49,926 bases of DNA from Deltaproteobacteria bacterium RIFCSPLOWO2_12_FULL_60_19 (GTDB lineage Bacteria > Desulfobacterota > Binatia > UBA9968), in assembly GCA_001798595.1 (NCBI GenBank), contig MGSS01000003.1, positions 1 to 49,926 of the forward strand. The letters are read 5' to 3'. The notes beneath the pieces are model-generated. The model did not search any database. It was not told the DNA's origin and was given only the letters and a program-made list of their open reading frames with translations. Position 1 is the first letter of the stretch; each line of letters begins with the position of its first letter. Below are positions 8,007-16,648 of the stretch, piece by piece. A program made the position numbers and the translations under genes.

Positions 8007-9350
8007 ATGGGGAAAAAAATCGAGCTGACGGAGACGGTGCTGCGCGACGCGCACCAGTCGTTGCTGGCGACGCGCATGCGCACGGAAGACATGCTGCCGA
8101 TCGCCGGAAAACTCGATCAGGTGGGCTACTGGTCGCTGGAGATGTGGGGTGGCGCGACCTTCGACGCCGCGCTCCGCTATCTCAAGGAGTGTCCCTGGGA
8201 GCGGCTGCGCAAGCTGCGCCAGGCGATGCCGCGCACCCGCTTTCAGATGCTCTTGCGCGGGCAGAATATCGTCGGCTACCACAACTATCCCGACGACATC
8301 GTCGAGAAATTCATCGAGCGGGCGGCCGCGGGGGGCATCGATGTCTTTCGGATCTTCGATGCCATGAACGACATGCGCAATATGCAGGCCGGGATCAAGG
8401 CGGCGCTCAAGACCGGAAAATTGGTGGAAGGCGCCATCTGCTACACGATCAGCCCGGTCCATTCCGTGGACTACTTTCTCAGGCTTGGAGAAAAATTGGC
8501 GGAGACCGGCGTTCAGATCCTCTGTCTCAAGGATATGGGAGGCCTGCTGGCGCCTTACGTGACCTACGAGCTGGTGAAGGGGCTCAAATCGCGCTTCGCG
8601 CTCCCCGTGCATCTCCATTCGCACTGCACCGCCGGGCTGGCGCCGATGAGCTACATGATGGCGATCGAGGCGGGAGTGGATATCCTCGACACGGCGCTTG
8701 CTCCGCTCTCCCAGGGAACGTCGCAGCCGGCGACGGAGGCGATCGTCGCGGCGCTCCAGGGAACCCCTCATGACACGGGATTGGACCTCAAACTGCTCAG
8801 CGAGCTGGCCAGCTATTTCTACGGCGTGCGGCGCAAATATGCCGAGTTCGAGAGCCCGGTCAACAACCAGGTCAACACCAACATTCTCATATCCCAAATC
8901 CCGGGCGGCATGCTGTCGAACCTCGTGGCCCAACTGCGCCAGCAAAACGCCGAGGACAAGCTGGAGGCGGTGCTGCGGGAGACGCCCGAGGTGCGCAAGG
9001 ATCTCGGCTATCCGCCGCTGGTGACGCCGACCAGTCAGATCTGCGGCTCCCAGGCCGCTCTCAACGTAATGACCGGAAAGAGATATGCCGTGGTGGCCCA
9101 GGAGACCAAGAACTACTTGATGGGACTTTACGGCGAGCCGCCCGGCCCGATCAGCGAGGAGATCAAGAAGAAAGTATTGGGTAAAAAGGAGCCGATCACC
9201 TGCCGCCCGGCGGATCTGTTAAAGCCGGGTCTGGAGCAGGCGCGCAAGGAGATCGGATCGCTGGCTAGAAACGAAGAGGATGTGGTTTCGTACGCGCTAT
9301 TCCCCGAGATCGCGAAAGAATTCTTTATCTGGCGGGAATCGCACCCCTAA
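8007..9350 (+). CDS. Biotin-dependent carboxyltransferase subunit (5S / PycB / OadA type)
   Basis: 447 residues of the HMGL-like TIM-barrel carboxyltransferase family. It opens with [16 protein letters not shown], giving the metal ligand D14. The carbamylated-Lys motif is LCLKDMGG (K175) and the metal-binding HxH lies in HLHSHCTAG (H204, H206). The conserved post-barrel domain follows ([14 protein letters not shown]). It lacks the C-terminal biotinyl domain with its AMKM motif, so it matches the transcarboxylase 5S subunit or a split pyruvate carboxylase/oxaloacetate decarboxylase and needs a separate biotin carrier not seen here. The exact substrate (pyruvate or oxaloacetate) is inferred. 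The 3' end overlaps hisG, transcribed in the opposite direction, by 4 nt. Confidence 0.9.
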   Translation: MGKKIELTETVLRDAHQSLLATRMRTEDMLPIAGKLDQVGYWSLEMWGGATFDAALRYLKECPWERLRKLRQAMPRTRFQMLLRGQNIVGYHNYPDDIVEKFIERAAAGGIDVFRIFDAMNDMRNMQAGIKAALKTGKLVEGAICYTISPVHSVDYFLRLGEKLAETGVQILCLKDMGGLLAPYVTYELVKGLKSRFALPVHLHSHCTAGLAPMSYMMAIEAGVDILDTALAPLSQGTSQPATEAIVAALQGTPHDTGLDLKLLSELASYFYGVRRKYAEFESPVNNQVNTNILISQIPGGMLSNLVAQLRQQNAEDKLEAVLRETPEVRKDLGYPPLVTPTSQICGSQAALNVMTGKRYAVVAQETKNYLMGLYGEPPGPISEEIKKKVLGKKEPITCRPADLLKPGLEQARKEIGSLARNEEDVVSYALFPEIAKEFFIWRESHP

Positions 9351-10249
9351 ATCACTTTGTTGAGCGGGTATTCGATAATTCCCACGGCGCCGTTCTCAAT
9401 CAGCTTGGGGATGAGGTCCCGCACCACGTCCTCCGCGATCACGCTTTCGACCGAGAACCACTTGACGCCGCGCAAAGCCGCGGCGGGATAGAGCGGCGAG
9501 ACCGTCGGGGCGGTGATGCTGGGAATCAAACCGACGACCTTGTCTACGTCAGTCTCCGCCACGTTCATCTTGATCCCGACTTTATTCTCCGCCGACAGCG
9601 CGCCTTGAAGAAGCAGCCGGATCTGCTCGATCTTCGCTCTTTTCCACGGATCGTCCCAGGCTTTCTTGTTGGCGATCAACTGCGGGCTTGACTCCAGCAG
9701 CTCCGCCACGATTTTCAGCCCGTGCGCGCGGATCGTGCTGCCGGTCTCCGTGACCTCCACGATCGCGTCCACCAACCCTTCGGCCGCCTTGGCTTCGGTG
9801 ACGCCCCAGGAGAACTCGATCTCCACCGGGATTTTCCTTTCCGCAAAGTAGCGCCGGGTGAAGTTCACCATCTCGGTGGCGATGCGCTTGCCTTTCAGAT
9901 CTTCGATCTTTTTGATCGGCGAGTCGTGAGGCACGGCGAGCACCCAGCGCGTCGGCTTGAAGCTCGTCTTGGAATAGACCATCTGGGCGACGACGTGAAC
10001 ATCGGACTGATTTTCTATGGTCCAGTCCTTGCCGGTGATCCCGGCGTCGAGCGTGCCGGTCTCGACGTAGCGCGACATCTCCTGCGGCCGCACCAGACTG
10101 CAGCGCAGCGTGTCGTCGTCGACCGACGGGAAATAGCTGCGGCTGGTGGCCGAGATTTTCCAGCCCGACTTCTTGAAAAGCTCGATGGTCATCCCCTCGA
10201 GGCTTCCCTTCGGCAGGCCGAACCTTAGCTCTTTATTTTTTTCCTTCAC
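9347..10249 (-). CDS. hisG: ATP phosphoribosyltransferase, long form
   Basis: First enzyme of histidine biosynthesis: ATP plus PRPP gives phosphoribosyl-ATP. 300 residues match the long (HisG-L) form with two periplasmic-binding-like catalytic lobes and a C-terminal PII-like regulatory domain. Visible motifs are [12 protein letters not shown] near the N-terminus, DAGITGKDW and the phosphate loop [16 protein letters not shown]. The C-terminal segment (about 230-300, [12 protein letters not shown]) is where long forms bind histidine for feedback inhibition. hisI follows the same strand upstream, separated by a palindromic AT-rich repeat, so histidine genes are clustered but not tightly packed. 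Confidence 0.96.
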   Translation of the reverse strand: MKEKNKELRFGLPKGSLEGMTIELFKKSGWKISATSRSYFPSVDDDTLRCSLVRPQEMSRYVETGTLDAGITGKDWTIENQSDVHVVAQMVYSKTSFKPTRWVLAVPHDSPIKKIEDLKGKRIATEMVNFTRRYFAERKIPVEIEFSWGVTEAKAAEGLVDAIVEVTETGSTIRAHGLKIVAELLESSPQLIANKKAWDDPWKRAKIEQIRLLLQGALSAENKVGIKMNVAETDVDKVVGLIPSITAPTVSPLYPAAALRGVKWFSVESVIAEDVVRDLIPKLIENGAVGIIEYPLNKVI

Positions 10250-10282
10250 GTCTTAACCCCTAACCCCTTGCGCCTTCGGCGT

Positions 10283-10370
10283 ATTGCAAAATGAAAATTG
10301 CAAAGTAAAAAATTTAAATTGCCCGGTCTTAACTCAAGAAATTTTCATTTTGAACTTTGCATTTTGCAAT
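10283..10370. repeat. AT-rich long inverted repeat
   Basis: Between hisI and hisG, the left arm (ATTGCAAAATGAAAATTGC) and right arm (ending GCATTTTGCAAT) form an imperfect hairpin around a GC-rich loop (CCCGGTCTTAAC). It is sharply more AT-rich than its surroundings. It could act as a processing or attenuation signal between the two his genes, or be a parasitic repeat. Confidence 0.65.
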
Positions 10371-10383
10371 TTGCATTTCCTCT

Positions 10384-10767
10384 TTAGCCCTTCGACTTTT
10401 TATAAACCATTTCCGGTTGGAAAGTTCGCTTGCCGATGACTTTCCAGTCCTTCTTTGTTTGCTTGCGGAAAAAGCAGCTCTGGTAGCCGAGGTGGCAGGC
10501 GCCGCCGGTCTGCCTCACTTTGAGCAGCAGCGTGTCGTTGTCGCAGTCGATCAAAATGTCTTTCACCATCTGAAAATGACCGGACTCTTCTCCTTTGAGC
10601 CAGAGACCGCGCCGCGAGCGGCTGTAGTAGTGGGCCTTGCCGGTCTTCTGCGTCTTTTTCCAGGCCTCCTCGTTCATGTAGGCGACCATCAATACTTCCC
10701 GCGTCTGGTAATCCTGAACGATCACCGGGACCAGTCCATTTCCCTTGGCAAAGTCGATTTTTTGCAT
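10384..10767 (-). CDS. hisI: Phosphoribosyl-AMP cyclohydrolase
   Basis: Third step of histidine biosynthesis, opening the adenine ring of phosphoribosyl-AMP. 127 residues, the length of the single-domain enzyme without the HisE pyrophosphatase. Metal and substrate motifs are present: [26 protein letters not shown] (Mg-binding aspartates) and the zinc-binding cysteines in [13 protein letters not shown] plus the earlier Cys in DCDND. The start ATG at 10767 gives [15 protein letters not shown], the expected N-terminus. Confidence 0.95.
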   Translation of the reverse strand: MQKIDFAKGNGLVPVIVQDYQTREVLMVAYMNEEAWKKTQKTGKAHYYSRSRRGLWLKGEESGHFQMVKDILIDCDNDTLLLKVRQTGGACHLGYQSCFFRKQTKKDWKVIGKRTFQPEMVYKKSKG

Positions 10768-10877
10768 GGCGAATCACTCGCTGAAAAGTTTTCTCAGTTA
10801 AACATACAAGTCCTGGGGTTTCAACACGATCCGGCGATCAAGTGAAGCGGCAAGGGCGAGGCTGAATTAAGGATATC

Positions 10878-11300
10878 TCAATAACCAGGAACCGGGTATT
10901 CGGTCACGGAGCGGCTTTGGAGAATCTGTTTCAGTTGCTTCAGCGTGAAGGGCTTGGCGAGGTAGGCGTCGAAGCCGCCGGCCAGGCACTTGTCCCGGTC
11001 GCCGGGCATGGCCATCGCCGTGGCGGCGAGAATCCGGGCGCCGCGCGTGCGCGGTTCGCCGCGCAATCGCGCGACGATCTCGAATCCGTTCAGCCTGGGC
11101 AGCCGAACTTCCATGATGATGAGGTCGGGCGCTTCGCTCAATGCCTTGTTGAGCGCCTGTTCCCCATCCTCCGCCTGGGTCGGGGCCGGGTAGTTGAGGA
11201 TGCCGAGATAGAGGCATACGAGCTCCCGATAGTCGGCGCTGGGGTCGGCCAGCAGGATTTTCCCGCCGCGACCGTTATTTTCTCCGGCTTCGCTTTCCAT
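10878..11300 (-). CDS. Receiver-domain protein with Glu at the phosphorylation site
   Basis: 140 residues consisting of a single receiver fold (about 13-132). The hydrophobic strand carries Glu (E64, in LIIMEVRLP) where the phospho-acceptor Asp should be. The acidic pocket is reduced to D19 in LLADPSADYRE. The switch Thr (AATAMA) and conserved Lys (LAKPF) remain. Glu can mimic a phosphorylated Asp in some receivers, so this protein may be permanently in an active-like state rather than switched by a kinase (inference). Its start overlaps the end of the small HTH gene by 26 nt, so the two are co-translated. Confidence 0.85.
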   Translation of the reverse strand: MESEAGENNGRGGKILLADPSADYRELVCLYLGILNYPAPTQAEDGEQALNKALSEAPDLIIMEVRLPRLNGFEIVARLRGEPRTRGARILAATAMAMPGDRDKCLAGGFDAYLAKPFTLKQLKQILQSRSVTEYPVPGY

Positions 11301-11481
11301 CGGGTTGGATTCCCAGGATTTCGCCGATCTGCTTCTCCAGCCGGCGCGATCTTCGCTCGCCCCTCAACAGGCGGGTGACGGTGGAGGGATTGACGCCGAG
11401 TTTTTGCGCCAATGCCTTCTGAGTGTAGATTCCTTCTTCCAGCATGCGGATCTTGATTTCGATCCAGCGCATTGGTAGCAT
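11275..11481 (-). CDS. Small XRE-type helix-turn-helix regulator
   Basis: About 68 residues with one helix-turn-helix: YTQKALAQKLGVNPSTVTRL, followed by a basic tail, PDGKRSRRK. ATG codons at 11481 and 11472 are both possible; neither has a strong ribosome site. The gene overlaps the receiver protein downstream and is divergent from a second XRE-type gene at 11565. The shared 70-bp AT-rich intergenic region with a repeated ATATTC(T/G)AT motif is a likely operator for one or both. Confidence 0.75.
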   Translation of the reverse strand: MLPMRWIEIKIRMLEEGIYTQKALAQKLGVNPSTVTRLLRGERRSRRLEKQIGEILGIQPDGKRSRRK

Positions 11482-11520
11482 AGGCAACAAAATTGCCCTG
11501 ACGTTAAGCTCTTATCCTGC

Positions 11521-11559
11521 ATATTCTATTTCGAATTGATTGTCAACGGAATATTCGAT
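11521..11559. promoter_or_regulatory. Possible operator: direct repeats ATATTCTAT / ATATTCGAT
   Basis: The divergent region between the two XRE genes is AT-rich and carries ATATTCTAT at 11521 and ATATTCGAT at 11551, exactly 30 bp apart (about three helical turns). TTCGAA lies between them. The spacing places two binding sites on the same DNA face, as expected for a small dimeric repressor; binding is not shown. Confidence 0.35.
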
Positions 11560-11564
11560 AACGC

Positions 11565-11948
11565 ATGAATAGAAACTTTTCTATCCGTCTCGGCGAAGCC
11601 GTCGAGGCTCTGGGCGTCAACCCGACTGAGTTCGCCCGCAGGGCGAAGATCCCGCAGGGCACCGTCTCGAAATGCTTCAACGGCCACGTGCCCACCGCGC
11701 GAATCTTGATGCGACTTTCGAAATCCACGGGAAAGAGCGTGGACTGGTTGCTCGGGGGGACGAGCCGAGCAAGCTCCGGTGAAGGCCGCATCGAGGAACC
11801 GCCCGCGCGCTACGGGCGGGCGGGCGCGGCGCCTAGAGCTGGAGTAGGCGAGGATATCTGGGTGGAAAAGCTTCGCAAAGTGCTGCGCAGCGGCAAGCCG
11901 CGCGAAAAACAGATGGTCAAAGACCTTCTGGATCTTCTAAGCCGTTAG
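11565..11948 (+). CDS. XRE-family helix-turn-helix regulator
   Basis: 127 residues. The N-terminal helix-turn-helix (about 5-65, with NPTEFARRAKIPQGTVSKCF and a following helix, ARILMRLSKSTGKSVDWLLGG) matches the Cro/CI-type DNA-binding domain. A Gly/Ala/Pro-rich linker (about 67-95) leads to a charged helical C-terminus (VEKLRKVLRSGKPREKQMVK). No ribosome site precedes the ATG, and the likely operator ends only a few bases upstream, so the message may be nearly leaderless and autoregulated (inference). Confidence 0.82.
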   Translation: MNRNFSIRLGEAVEALGVNPTEFARRAKIPQGTVSKCFNGHVPTARILMRLSKSTGKSVDWLLGGTSRASSGEGRIEEPPARYGRAGAAPRAGVGEDIWVEKLRKVLRSGKPREKQMVKDLLDLLSR

Positions 11949-12020
11949 TCTTTTCTTCTCTCCCAGGCTCCCTTTTTCTGCGATTGACTCCCTGAGAAGC
12001 GCGGTTGTAAGATCACGGCC

Positions 12021-12350
12021 ATGACCGAGTTTGTTGTGGTTTTGGTCACAGTGGGTTCGTCGAAGGAAGGCGAGCGCCTGGCGCGCGCCCTGGTGGAGGA
12101 GCAGCTGGCCGCCTGCGTAAACCGCATCAAGGGCATCCAGTCGATCTACCGCTGGCAGGGGCAGGTCGAGCAGAGCGAGGAGGAGCTGCTGGTTATCAAG
12201 AGCCGGCGCGATCTGTTCGAATGTGTCAAAAAGAGGGTGCAGGAGCTGCACAGTTATTCGGTTCCGGAGATTATCGCGTTGCCGATCGTTGATGGAAATG
12301 AAAACTATCTCCGGTGGCTTGAGGAAGAGCTCACGCGTAAAGACAAATAG
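12021..12350 (+). CDS. cutA: Divalent-cation tolerance protein CutA
   Basis: 109 residues of the trimeric CutA fold, related to PII. Typical motifs are VVLVTVGSSKEGERLARAL, LAACVNRIKGIQSIYRWQG and the C-terminal VPEIIALPIVDGNENYLRW. Linked to copper and other divalent-metal tolerance in enterobacteria; the general role is still poorly defined. Its stop is 11 nt before the Nudix gene, suggesting a short operon. Confidence 0.95.
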   Translation: MTEFVVVLVTVGSSKEGERLARALVEEQLAACVNRIKGIQSIYRWQGQVEQSEEELLVIKSRRDLFECVKKRVQELHSYSVPEIIALPIVDGNENYLRWLEEELTRKDK

Positions 12351-12361
12351 GTCGTCCCTCC

Positions 12362-12859
12362 ATGCGCACGGTCAAAGAAATATCGTCGGGCGGCGTTGTC
12401 TACCGCAACCGGCAAGGAGTTTTGGAAGTCGCGCTTATCATGGCGCGCAGACGGTGGCGTCTTCCCAAAGGCCAGGTCGAAGAGGGGGAAGGGCTGGAAG
12501 AGACGGCTCTCAGGGAGGTGCGGGAGGAGACCGGCCTGGAAGGAAAGGTAGTTGAAAAGCTCGGCGATATCACCTATTGGTACACGAACAAAACGCATGA
12601 CGGAGAGACGATCAGGATCTTCAAACGCGTCTATTTTTATCTGGTCCGCTACCTGAGCGGGGATACCGCGCGGCACGATGAAGAGGTTGAAGACGTTCGC
12701 TGGTGGCCGATCGAGCAGGCCCGCAAAAGGCTCTTCTATCCCACCGAGCGAAAAATGATGCTCCAGGCGATCGCTTGCCTGGCCGACGGCCGTTTGAAGA
12801 CGCCCGGCGCGCGGATCGAGCGCGCGGGCAAACGGACGCGGGATGAAGGAGTAGTATAG
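12362..12859 (+). CDS. Nudix hydrolase
   Basis: 165 residues with a complete Nudix box: Gly in KGQVEEGEG, then Glu, then REVREETGLEG. This family hydrolyses nucleoside diphosphates linked to another moiety. The substrate is not evident, but SSGGVVYR near the N-terminus and the short length resemble diadenosine-polyphosphate or MutT-like members. The C-terminal 30 residues are basic and Arg-rich. It starts 11 nt after cutA and ends 4 nt before the lyase gene. Confidence 0.93.
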   Translation: MRTVKEISSGGVVYRNRQGVLEVALIMARRRWRLPKGQVEEGEGLEETALREVREETGLEGKVVEKLGDITYWYTNKTHDGETIRIFKRVYFYLVRYLSGDTARHDEEVEDVRWWPIEQARKRLFYPTERKMMLQAIACLADGRLKTPGARIERAGKRTRDEGVV

Positions 12860-12863
12860 CGAG

Positions 12864-14219
12864 ATGAGTTTTTCGATCCCCTACGAGATCGCGGCGACGC
12901 GCCCGCTCAGGCAGACGACCCGCGAGGAGAGGGAAATGGCGCTTGAGCGGGCCTGCTTCAACACGGAGCTGCTGCCGCAGGAGCTGATCTACGTCGACTT
13001 GAAGACCGACAGCGGCGTCAGCTCGGTCAGCACTTCACAGCTCGCGGCGTCGATGGGCGGCGCGAGCCTGGAGGCGACGCCGGAGATGGCGCCGGAGAGC
13101 CATACGGCTTTCAATGCGCTGGCGCGACGGTTCCAGGAGATCACCGGATTTCCGCACGTTCTTCCGTGCACGCAGGGGAGGGCGGCCGAGCGCGTCTGGA
13201 CCAAGCTGCACGTCAAAGAAGGCACCGTGGTGGCGGGCAATATGCTCTTTCCCTCGACCCGCTTCCACGTCGAATCGAACCGCGCCAAGGTCGTGGACGT
13301 GATTGCAGACAAGGCCTACGAGCTTTTTTCCGACGAACCTTTCAAGGGCAACATCGATATCGGAAAACTCGAGAGCGCGGTCAAAGAGCATGGGGCCGAT
13401 AAAGTATCGTGCATTTACGTCGAGCTATGCGTGAACTCCTGCGGCGGCCATCCGGTCTCTCTCGCCAACCTGCGTGAGGTCCGGGCGGCGGCGAACGCGC
13501 ACAAGATTCCTCTGTTTCTCGACGCCTGCCGCATCCTTGAAAACAGCCATTTGATCCAGCAGCGCGAGCCGGGCTGTCAGGATCGCTCGATCCAGGAGAT
13601 CGTGCGCGAAACTTGCTCGCTCGCCGACGGCTGCACGATGAGCGCGCTCAAGGATTTTCTCGTGCCGCTCGGCGGCTTTATCGGCATGCGCGACGAAAAG
13701 CTCTATCAAAAGGCCTATTTCCAGCAGTTTCTCGAAGGCGGGCAGCCGCCCAGCGGCGCGTTGGCGAGCCTCAGCGCGTCGCTCGACGAGATTTTCTCAC
13801 CCTCCAACTACGTGCGAAGCCGCGTGGAGCAGGTCACTTACCTCTGGCAAAAATTGAGCGGCAGCGTGCCGGTTCTCCATCCGGCGGGGGGGCACGGAGT
13901 GTTCCTCGACGCGCGGAGCTTTCTCCCGGGCCTTGCGCCGGAGAAACATCCGGCGGAGGCGTTGGCGGCGTTTATCTATGCGATCTCCGGCGTGCGCGTG
14001 ACCAAAGGGCCGCCGCTGACGCAGCATCAGACGGCTCGCGGCATCGAGCTGTTGCGTCTCGCCGTGCCGGCGCGTAGATACCTGAACGGCCATCTGGACG
14101 ACGTGGCGGAAGCCGTGCTCTACGCCCATTTGCATCGCGACGAGATCCGCGGCTTCAAGCGCCTCGACAAGCCGGGAAGATCGAAATACGATCCACCGTT
14201 GTTCGCTCCGATTACGTGA
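12864..14219 (+). CDS. PLP-dependent beta-eliminating lyase, tryptophanase / tyrosine phenol-lyase family
   Basis: 451 residues. The fold-type I core shows the tryptophanase-family signatures SAGG-like NSCGGHPVSLANLRE, the PLP-contacting Asp in PLFLDACRILEN, and the Schiff-base Lys (K263) in CTMSALKDFLVPLGGF. Tryptophanase cleaves tryptophan to indole, pyruvate and ammonia; tyrosine phenol-lyase releases phenol. The usual tandem KKD at the active site is LKD here, with the catalytic Lys retained, so the substrate may differ. The stop overlaps the start of an acyl-CoA synthetase gene (TGATG), a strong sign the two enzymes act together, perhaps activating a carboxylic acid derived from an amino acid (inference). 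Confidence 0.88.
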   Translation: MSFSIPYEIAATRPLRQTTREEREMALERACFNTELLPQELIYVDLKTDSGVSSVSTSQLAASMGGASLEATPEMAPESHTAFNALARRFQEITGFPHVLPCTQGRAAERVWTKLHVKEGTVVAGNMLFPSTRFHVESNRAKVVDVIADKAYELFSDEPFKGNIDIGKLESAVKEHGADKVSCIYVELCVNSCGGHPVSLANLREVRAAANAHKIPLFLDACRILENSHLIQQREPGCQDRSIQEIVRETCSLADGCTMSALKDFLVPLGGFIGMRDEKLYQKAYFQQFLEGGQPPSGALASLSASLDEIFSPSNYVRSRVEQVTYLWQKLSGSVPVLHPAGGHGVFLDARSFLPGLAPEKHPAEALAAFIYAISGVRVTKGPPLTQHQTARGIELLRLAVPARRYLNGHLDDVAEAVLYAHLHRDEIRGFKRLDKPGRSKYDPPLFAPIT

Positions 14220-15991
14220 TGGAAGCGACGGCACACTCATCCGGCGCGGAGCCGCGCCATCTCGGCGCGCTGTTTTTTCAGCGAGTCGAACAGCTCAGCG
14301 AGCGGACGTTCATCAAGCTTCAACGTCACAATCGCTTCGAGGAGATTTCCTGGGAAGACTTCGGGTCGAGAGCGGGCGAAGCGATTCTCGGCCTCTATTC
14401 GCTGGGAATGCGGCGAGGGGAGCGGATTGCCATCGTCTCCGAAAACCGGCTCGAGTGGCTGTGCGCGGACCTCGCAACGCTGGCCGCGGGCTGGCCCAAT
14501 ATCGTCATCTCTCCGCGGCTCTCCGACTCGATGATCCTCAGGCTGCTCGGCCATTCGCAGGCGCGCGCGGTCTTTGTAGAGGATGAGATCGGGGTGGGGA
14601 GAATTCTAAACCTCAAAGGCCAGCTGCCTTCGCTCGCTTACATCATTGTGTTTGACCCCTCGACCGCCGCTCTTCCCAACACGCTCGGCTTCGATGCCCT
14701 TCTATCGCGCGGGCGAACGGGAACGAGAGAAGAGCTTCAGCGCATCCTCGAAGCGGTGCACGAGGACGATCTGGCGACGATCATGTACACCTCGGGCTCG
14801 ACCGGCGAGCCGAAGGGCGTGATGAAGACGCAGCGAAATATCCTCGCCAACATCGCCTCGGGCGCGCCGATCACGCTGAGCAAACCGGAGGAGGTGGTGG
14901 CACTGGTCTTGAGCATGAACCATCTCCTCGGGCGGTTCGGTTTTCACAAGAGCGCGGCGACCGGCAGGACCACGGCGGTGCTGGAGGCGACCGAGTTGGA
15001 GGTGGATCTCGAAAGCATTCAGTCGCTGTCGCCGACTTCCATGACGCTGGTGCCGCGGGTGATGGAGAAGATCTGGGCGGCGATTCTCGCCGAACACGAC
15101 AACCAGCGCCAGTGGGACGAGCTGGAAAGGCTCGATCGGCATAAAGCCGAGAGGAGTTATTTAAGCCCGGGTGAGGTCAAGCGGGTGGAGGAATTGAAAG
15201 GACTTCTGAGAGAAGCGGTCAAGGGCGCCCTCGGCGGACGGATCAAATACGTCACCTACGGCGGCGCCGCCATGCCGCCGAGGATCATGCGCTTCTTCGA
15301 GCTGATCGGCATTCCCCTGCTTGGTTCCTACGGCTCCACGGAGTGCGGCGGCGTCACGCTCAGCGGCATCGGCGAGACCAAGCCGGGAAATCTGGGAAAG
15401 CCGTTCGCCAATATCGAGCTCAGCATCGCCGACGACGGCGAGATTCTCGTCCGCGGGCCGACGGTGACGCCGGGATATTTTCAGAACCCGGAGGCGACGC
15501 GCGAGGTGCTCGATGCCGACGGCTGGTTTCACACCGGAGATCTGGGCGCCATCGAGCCGGACGGCTCGCTAAGAATCGTCGGACGCAAGAAAGATATCTT
15601 TTACTGCCCCGACGGCTCGAATATCTATCCGAGCTTCATCGAGCTGCAGCTCGAAAACAATCCGTTTATCCGTCAGGCCGTGCTGCTGGGCGACCGCCGG
15701 CCGTTTATCGCTGCGCTGGTGGTGGCCGATACTGAAAAGATCGCCGCAGAGTTAAAGAAGGACAAAGCATCCCTCGGCGAGCGGGAAGTGGAAGAGGCGC
15801 TCTGGTCGCATCTGCGGCGGATCAACGAGCGGTTGGAGGACATCGAGAAAGTCCGAAAGATCGTCGTCATGAAAACCGACTTCCCCGAAACCGTCAGAAG
15901 CATCACCGCCTTCCAGAAGGTGAAGGTCGACCGCAAGGCAGTCGAAGAGTTGTACCAGAAGGAAATCCAGCAAATCTACGAGAGTAAGTAA
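14219..15991 (+). CDS. AMP-forming long-chain acyl-CoA synthetase-like enzyme
   Basis: 590 residues of the adenylate-forming superfamily. P-loop YTSGSTGEPKGVM, the adenine-binding SYGSTECGG, the ribose-binding Asp in GWFHTGDLG and the C-terminal hinge GRKKDIF are all present. Length and the EHDNQRQWDELERLDRHK insert match FadD15/long-chain type synthetases. It makes an acyl-AMP and then the CoA thioester. The ATG at 14219 overlaps the preceding stop by one base; a GTG three bases earlier is also possible. The actual acid is unknown. Confidence 0.9.
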   Translation: MEATAHSSGAEPRHLGALFFQRVEQLSERTFIKLQRHNRFEEISWEDFGSRAGEAILGLYSLGMRRGERIAIVSENRLEWLCADLATLAAGWPNIVISPRLSDSMILRLLGHSQARAVFVEDEIGVGRILNLKGQLPSLAYIIVFDPSTAALPNTLGFDALLSRGRTGTREELQRILEAVHEDDLATIMYTSGSTGEPKGVMKTQRNILANIASGAPITLSKPEEVVALVLSMNHLLGRFGFHKSAATGRTTAVLEATELEVDLESIQSLSPTSMTLVPRVMEKIWAAILAEHDNQRQWDELERLDRHKAERSYLSPGEVKRVEELKGLLREAVKGALGGRIKYVTYGGAAMPPRIMRFFELIGIPLLGSYGSTECGGVTLSGIGETKPGNLGKPFANIELSIADDGEILVRGPTVTPGYFQNPEATREVLDADGWFHTGDLGAIEPDGSLRIVGRKKDIFYCPDGSNIYPSFIELQLENNPFIRQAVLLGDRRPFIAALVVADTEKIAAELKKDKASLGEREVEEALWSHLRRINERLEDIEKVRKIVVMKTDFPETVRSITAFQKVKVDRKAVEELYQKEIQQIYESK

Positions 15992-16061
15992 GTCGAGACG
16001 AGGTTGGTCGCCGAGGGAGCTTGTGATACTATACGATCAAAATTTGGCTGGAGGGTAGGTT

Positions 16062-16244
16062 GTGGAAACAAAACAACAGATTTTGAAAGCAATCGAACAG
16101 ATGCCCGACGACGCCAGCGTCGAGGACGCCCTCGAACGACTCTACCTGCTCTATAAAATCGAGAGAGGCCTTCAGCAGGCGGACCGTGGTGAGTTGCTCA
16201 CTCAGGAGGAAGCCCGCCAGCGGATGGCGAGATGGCTGAAGTAA
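16062..16244 (+). CDS. Small antitoxin of a ParE-type module
   Basis: 60 residues from a GTG at 16062 preceded by GGAGGG. The acidic helical sequence METKQQILKAIEQMPDDASV then a region of Glu/Arg and a basic C-terminal helix (EEARQRMARWLK) resembles antitoxins paired with RelE/ParE toxins. The toxin gene starts 13 nt before this one stops, the usual arrangement for such modules. It should neutralise the toxin and repress the operon (family knowledge). Confidence 0.8.
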   Translation: METKQQILKAIEQMPDDASVEDALERLYLLYKIERGLQQADRGELLTQEEARQRMARWLK

Positions 16245-16537
16245 AGTGGACGTTACAAGCTCTCGATGACCTTGAGGCGATCTGCCTCTTTATCGCTCGC
16301 GATGCACCGCAAATTGGGGCCGTGTTCGCCGACCGCGCCTTCCGCGCCACCGATCGCCTCGCAGATTATCCCCGCTCGGGCAGGATCGTGCCTGAGCTGG
16401 ACATCGAGAACATCCGAGAGATCATCCTCGGCAACTACCGCCTCATTTACCGGATTCGAGAAGACCAGGTCCAAGTCGTAACCGTCCATCACGGCGCTCG
16501 GCTGCTCGACATCGGCAAGATCGAGGGCGGCGCATAA
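16232..16537 (+). CDS. RelE/ParE-superfamily toxin
   Basis: 101 residues with the ParE/RelE layout: EVKWTLQALDDLEAICLFI at the start, the basic middle segment RLADYPRSGRIVPEL, and a strand pair IREIILGNYRLIYRI with VVTVHHGARLL. Members either poison gyrase (ParE) or cut mRNA (RelE); the sequence favours ParE. It overlaps its antitoxin. Immediately after the stop is an attC-like stretch (TAAC ... GTTAGAA). Confidence 0.88.
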   Translation: MAEVKWTLQALDDLEAICLFIARDAPQIGAVFADRAFRATDRLADYPRSGRIVPELDIENIREIILGNYRLIYRIREDQVQVVTVHHGARLLDIGKIEGGA

Positions 16538-16620
16538 CACACGGCGGCAGTCGGCAACGCGGTGGCTCGTCCAGAAGCGAGTGAGATCATTTTATCTGCT
16601 ACTCAACCGACGCGTTAGAA
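16535..16620 (+). other. attC-like stretch after the toxin gene (speculative)
   Basis: The toxin stop overlaps TAAC, and 80 bases later GTTAGAA occurs. The sequence pairs as TAAC...GTCGG with CCGAC...GTTA, the outline of an integron attC site. The inner part is not a clean palindrome and the final base deviates from GTTRRRY, so this is only a suggestion. A second shorter TAAC...GTTAGAC pair lies at 17894-17929 after vapC. Confidence 0.25.
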
Positions 16621-16648
16621 TCCATCGGGAAAAGCCGCACCCACGGAT

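Noticed and set aside
12989-13312. Antisense frames over the lyase and many other long genes
   Set aside because: They are shadows of GC-rich coding sequence, without ribosome sites or recognisable domains.
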